Shown here: positions 4,420-6,585 of the stretch, in pieces
How positions within the stretch are numbered: position 1 is the first letter of the stretch
How the letters are laid out: each line of letters opens with the position of its first letter
NCBI GenBank assembly: GCA_903970565.1
Contig: CAJCJE010000859.1
Span: forward strand, 1 to 6,585
DNA: 6,585 nt
Source of the DNA: Candidatus Melainabacteria bacterium
GTDB lineage: Bacteria > Actinomycetota > Actinomycetes > Mycobacteriales > Pseudonocardiaceae
Reading direction: 5' to 3'
The notes under the pieces: model-generated
What the model was told of the DNA's origin: nothing
Database searches by the model: none
What the model saw: the letters and a program-made list of their open reading frames with translations, nothing else
Translations under genes and position numbers: made by a program

Positions 4420-6068
4420 CAGGCGTCCTTTCCAGCCGTCGAACGATCCGCACCGGCAACCGCGTCGAGAATGCGCGCGGAGAGCCTGGTGAACTCCTCG
4501 CCATAACCAGCCTGGTCGGTGCGGGCCAGACCGCCAACGTCAATCACGGTACGTCCAGCGGGATCGTCGTCACCCGCCGGGGTGACCCGCACCCAGATCC
4601 GACGGCGCTTGATGACCAGCGACGTGACCAGGCCGAGCAACAGCAGCACCGCGAAGACCAACACGTAGTCGGCGGTGGGGTCGTGGGTGATCATCAGCGA
4701 CACCCAGCGCTGCACCGCGTCGAACCTGACCTTGGTGCCATCCGGCAGGGTGACCTGCTGGCCGAGGGACAGATTCGCCTGGGCGACCAGCTTCAGGCTG
4801 CCGTTGTCGACCATGTTCTGGTCGATGTCGAAGATGGACTGCTCGTCGGAGTCCGAGCCGAGGTTGCCCTCATAGATCTGGGCCGCGACGCCGGGATTGT
4901 TCGGCGCCGGGAAGCTGGAGGTCATCACCCCGTTGGTGATGACCGCGGTCGGCGCGAACAGCCCGGTCACCGCGATCTGCTTTTTGTGCAGCTCGGTCGG
5001 ATCGGTGATGCCGGGCGGGTCGAACTTGGTGGCGCCCTCGGACAGGTAGGTGACCGCGTCGTCGGGCTTCCACTGGATCACGTTGGTGCGCTGCTGGCCG
5101 TTCGGGTAGGTCACGGTGAACACCGGCGCGTAGCCGTTGCCGGCCAGGTAGACCTTGTCGCCGTCGATGTTCAGCGGCGAGTTGACCTTCAGGTCGTAGG
5201 ACTGCCAGGTGTTCGGGTCGTTCCGTGGATCGTCCTGATAGGACAGTCCGGCGTCGAAGCTGTCCGCCTGGGCGGTGGACAGGAAGGTCGAGCTGAAGTT
5301 GTTCACCCGGATGCAGAACGGAGCCAGGTCGGTGCCGTCCACCCGCAGGCCCGGCGTGAAGGAGTCGTAGGCCAGTACGCCGGAGTTGCACCACTGGGAC
5401 TGCTGGTTGCCCTCCGCCAGCACGATCGACTGACCGGAGTAGCCGTACATCTTGCCGATGGCGAAGGCCACGATCAGCCCGAGCATGGCGAAGTGGAAGA
5501 TCAGGTTGCCGGTCTCGCGCAGGTAGCCGCGCTCGGCGGAGATGCTGCGCGCGCCGTCCGGTTCGGCCCGCTCCACCACGCGCCAGCCGCGCAACTGCCG
5601 CTTGGCCGCGTCCAGCGCGGCCAGCGGTTCGGCGGCGACGGTCGACGCGGTGTGGTGCGGCATCCTGGCCAGGTTGCGCGGGGTGATCACCGGTTTCGCG
5701 GTGGCCTGCCGGAAGTACTCGACGGTGCGCGGCAGCAGACAGCCGACCAGCGAGACGAACAGCAGTACGTAGATCGCGGCGAACCAGACACTGCCGTACA
5801 CGTCGAAGAACTGGGCCCGGTTGAGCAGCTGCCCCCACCAGCCGTGGTCGTCGATGTACTGCTGGGCCAGCGGCGGGTTGAGCGGGAACTGCGGCAGCAG
5901 CGCGCCGGGCATGGCCCCGACGGCCAGCAGGAACAGCAGCATCAGCGCGGTGCGCATGGTGACCAGCCCGCGCCAGGTGTTGCGCACGAAGGCCAGCAGC
6001 CCGCGCACCGGCGAACCGGGCGGCGGCGCGACCTGTTCGGTCGGCTCGTTCACGGTCCTGGTCACCAT
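4419..6068 (-). CDS. resB: System II cytochrome c biogenesis protein ResB (Ccs1 family)
   Basis: The 549-residue protein has the ResB layout. A short cytoplasmic N-terminus is followed by TM1 (about 40-58), TM2 (about 93-112) and a cytoplasmic stretch with PRTVEYFRQ. TM3 (about 188-208) contains His192, a candidate haem ligand (NLIFHFAMLG). A large extracytoplasmic domain (about 210-466) comes next, then TM4 (about 467-486) and a basic-then-acidic cytoplasmic tail. ResB partners CcsB in the haem export and ligation complex. The outer domain holds only two cysteines, Cys227 (QWCNSG) and Cys252 (PFCIRV), which could form a disulfide. ATG at 6068 has GGGAG 6 nt upstream and an in-frame stop shortly before it, so the start is well bounded; the GTG next to it is a minor alternative. 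It is coupled to ccsB downstream. Confidence 0.95.
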   Translation of the reverse strand: MVTRTVNEPTEQVAPPPGSPVRGLLAFVRNTWRGLVTMRTALMLLFLLAVGAMPGALLPQFPLNPPLAQQYIDDHGWWGQLLNRAQFFDVYGSVWFAAIYVLLFVSLVGCLLPRTVEYFRQATAKPVITPRNLARMPHHTASTVAAEPLAALDAAKRQLRGWRVVERAEPDGARSISAERGYLRETGNLIFHFAMLGLIVAFAIGKMYGYSGQSIVLAEGNQQSQWCNSGVLAYDSFTPGLRVDGTDLAPFCIRVNNFSSTFLSTAQADSFDAGLSYQDDPRNDPNTWQSYDLKVNSPLNIDGDKVYLAGNGYAPVFTVTYPNGQQRTNVIQWKPDDAVTYLSEGATKFDPPGITDPTELHKKQIAVTGLFAPTAVITNGVMTSSFPAPNNPGVAAQIYEGNLGSDSDEQSIFDIDQNMVDNGSLKLVAQANLSLGQQVTLPDGTKVRFDAVQRWVSLMITHDPTADYVLVFAVLLLLGLVTSLVIKRRRIWVRVTPAGDDDPAGRTVIDVGGLARTDQAGYGEEFTRLSARILDAVAGADRSTAGKDA

Positions 6069-6184
6069 GTCACGCTCCCGGTCACGAGCGGTTCACGATC
6101 CCGGCCCCAACCTTGCTCATCTCGACTGCCGATCCTCTTTCCGGTCCTCGTCCTCGTCGTCGACATCTCGGCCGGCCCGGTCAT
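6062..6184 (-). CDS. doubtful 40-codon ORF bridging ccdA and resB
   Basis: An ATG at 6184 overlaps the ccdA stop as ATGA. The frame stays open for 40 codons ([20 protein letters not shown], then a polar remainder ending LVTGSVTW) and stops at 6062, just inside resB. It therefore fills the 112-nt ccdA-resB gap exactly. The product would be basic, polar and without a membrane helix. I recognise no family, there is no clear Shine-Dalgarno, and third positions are about 75% GC, lower than the neighbours. It may act only as a translation bridge between two membrane protein genes, or be chance. Confidence 0.25.
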   Translation of the reverse strand: MTGPAEMSTTRTRTGKRIGSRDEQGWGRDREPLVTGSVTW

Positions 6185-6585
6185 ATCGGCGAGGTGTCGT
6201 TGGTGACCACGGTCTCCCGCAGCCAGCCGATCAACTCGTCCCACATCCCGGTGACCAGGGCCACCCCGACACACAGCAGCAGCACCCCGCCGAAGACCTG
6301 CATCCCGCGCACGTGCCGGCGCAGCCAGCCGGTGGCCCGCACCGCCCAGCGGGCGCCCAGCGCGAGCACCACGAAGGGCACACCGAGGCCGAGGCAGTAG
6401 GCGAGGACCAGCAGAACGGCCCGGACGGTGTTGCCGACGCCGGCCTCGGTGGCGTCGGCGACCGAGAGCACCCCGGTCAGGGTGGGGCCCAGGCAGGGCG
6501 TCCAGCCCAGCGCGAACACCGCGCCGAGCAGTGGCGCACCGGCCAGCGTCGACAACTGCCGCGGCGCGAAGCGGAATTGGCGTTG
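6181..6585 (-). CDS. ccdA: cytochrome c biogenesis thiol-disulfide transporter CcdA, C-terminal part (5' end beyond window)
   Basis: The frame is open to the right edge, leaving 134 residues, and begins mid-protein ([10 protein letters not shown]). A TTG at 6555 is in frame but should not be taken as the start. The segment [16 protein letters not shown] carries the second Pro-Cys motif of the CcdA/DsbD transmembrane family. The partner cysteine of the first half lies outside the window. Three hydrophobic helices follow: about residues 18-38, 55-77 ([20 protein letters not shown]) and 94-114 ([20 protein letters not shown]). CcdA relays electrons from cytoplasmic thioredoxin to extracytoplasmic thiol proteins that keep apocytochrome c reduced. 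A ResA-like thioredoxin gene is expected further right. The TGA at 6183-6181 ends a short cytoplasmic tail (TNDTSPI). It is the most upstream gene visible in the operon. Confidence 0.92.
   Translation of the reverse strand, partial: QRQFRFAPRQLSTLAGAPLLGAVFALGWTPCLGPTLTGVLSVADATEAGVGNTVRAVLLVLAYCLGLGVPFVVLALGARWAVRATGWLRRHVRGMQVFGGVLLLCVGVALVTGMWDELIGWLRETVVTNDTSPI

Noticed and set aside
3337..4506. 389-codon plus-strand ORF opposite ccsB
   Set aside because: Its Gly/His/Gln/Arg-rich composition is typical of antisense reading in high-GC DNA, and the ccsB frame carries all the family motifs.
4683..6206. 507-codon plus-strand ORF opposite resB
   Set aside because: It is an antisense shadow of resB. 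It has an unnatural Val/Gly/Arg/Asp/His composition and no domain, while resB matches its family over its full length.

Overview
The window comes from a high-GC actinomycete. GC-rich third codon positions, a BldC regulator, a DUF4229 membrane protein and an EspI/Rv0530-type MinD-like ATPase next to System II cytochrome c genes together suggest Pseudonocardiales. That placement is inference, since no rRNA or other phylogenetic marker is present.

Layout. The left edge (1-478, minus) is a DUF4229 two-helix membrane protein cut by the window end. It is divergent from bldC (728-958, plus), with a promoter-bearing gap of about 220 bp between them. A hairpin terminator follows bldC, then about 310 nt of structured non-coding DNA, then a 64-residue single-pass membrane protein (1301-1495, plus). 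A convergent junction with a compact bidirectional terminator (1506-1531) separates this plus-strand block from a long minus-strand operon. Read in its direction of transcription, from right to left, that operon is: ccdA (C-terminal half only, entering from the right edge), a doubtful 40-codon linking ORF, resB, ccsB/resC, a probable small coupled ORF, and a 568-residue MinD/ParA-like ATPase with a proline-rich repeat N-terminus.

How the genes work together. CcdA moves reducing equivalents from the cytoplasm across the membrane. ResB and CcsB form the System II (Ccs) haem-delivery and synthetase complex that attaches haem to the CXXCH motifs of c-type cytochromes on the outer face of the membrane. 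The ATPase shares the operon but has no known role in that pathway. From memory, the same order (ccdA, resB, ccsA, ATPase) occurs in Mycobacterium tuberculosis as Rv0527-Rv0530, so the association is probably old and functional. In related genomes DUF4229 proteins often sit near menaquinone genes, so the wider neighbourhood is probably respiratory; this is background knowledge and not visible here.

Most interesting points. A protein-like reading frame of up to 52 codons fills the ccsB-ATPase gap and ends in a GTGA overlap with the ATPase start, but it has no ordinary start codon ahead of its acidic N-terminal part. An EspI-like ATPase with seven decapeptide repeats is embedded in a cytochrome c operon. 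The DUF4229 gene has its best ribosome-binding site in front of an ATT codon. The leader of the small membrane protein could fold so that its ribosome-binding site is hidden. I see no mobile element, CRISPR array, tRNA or rRNA. Apart from these points the region is an ordinary conserved chromosomal locus.
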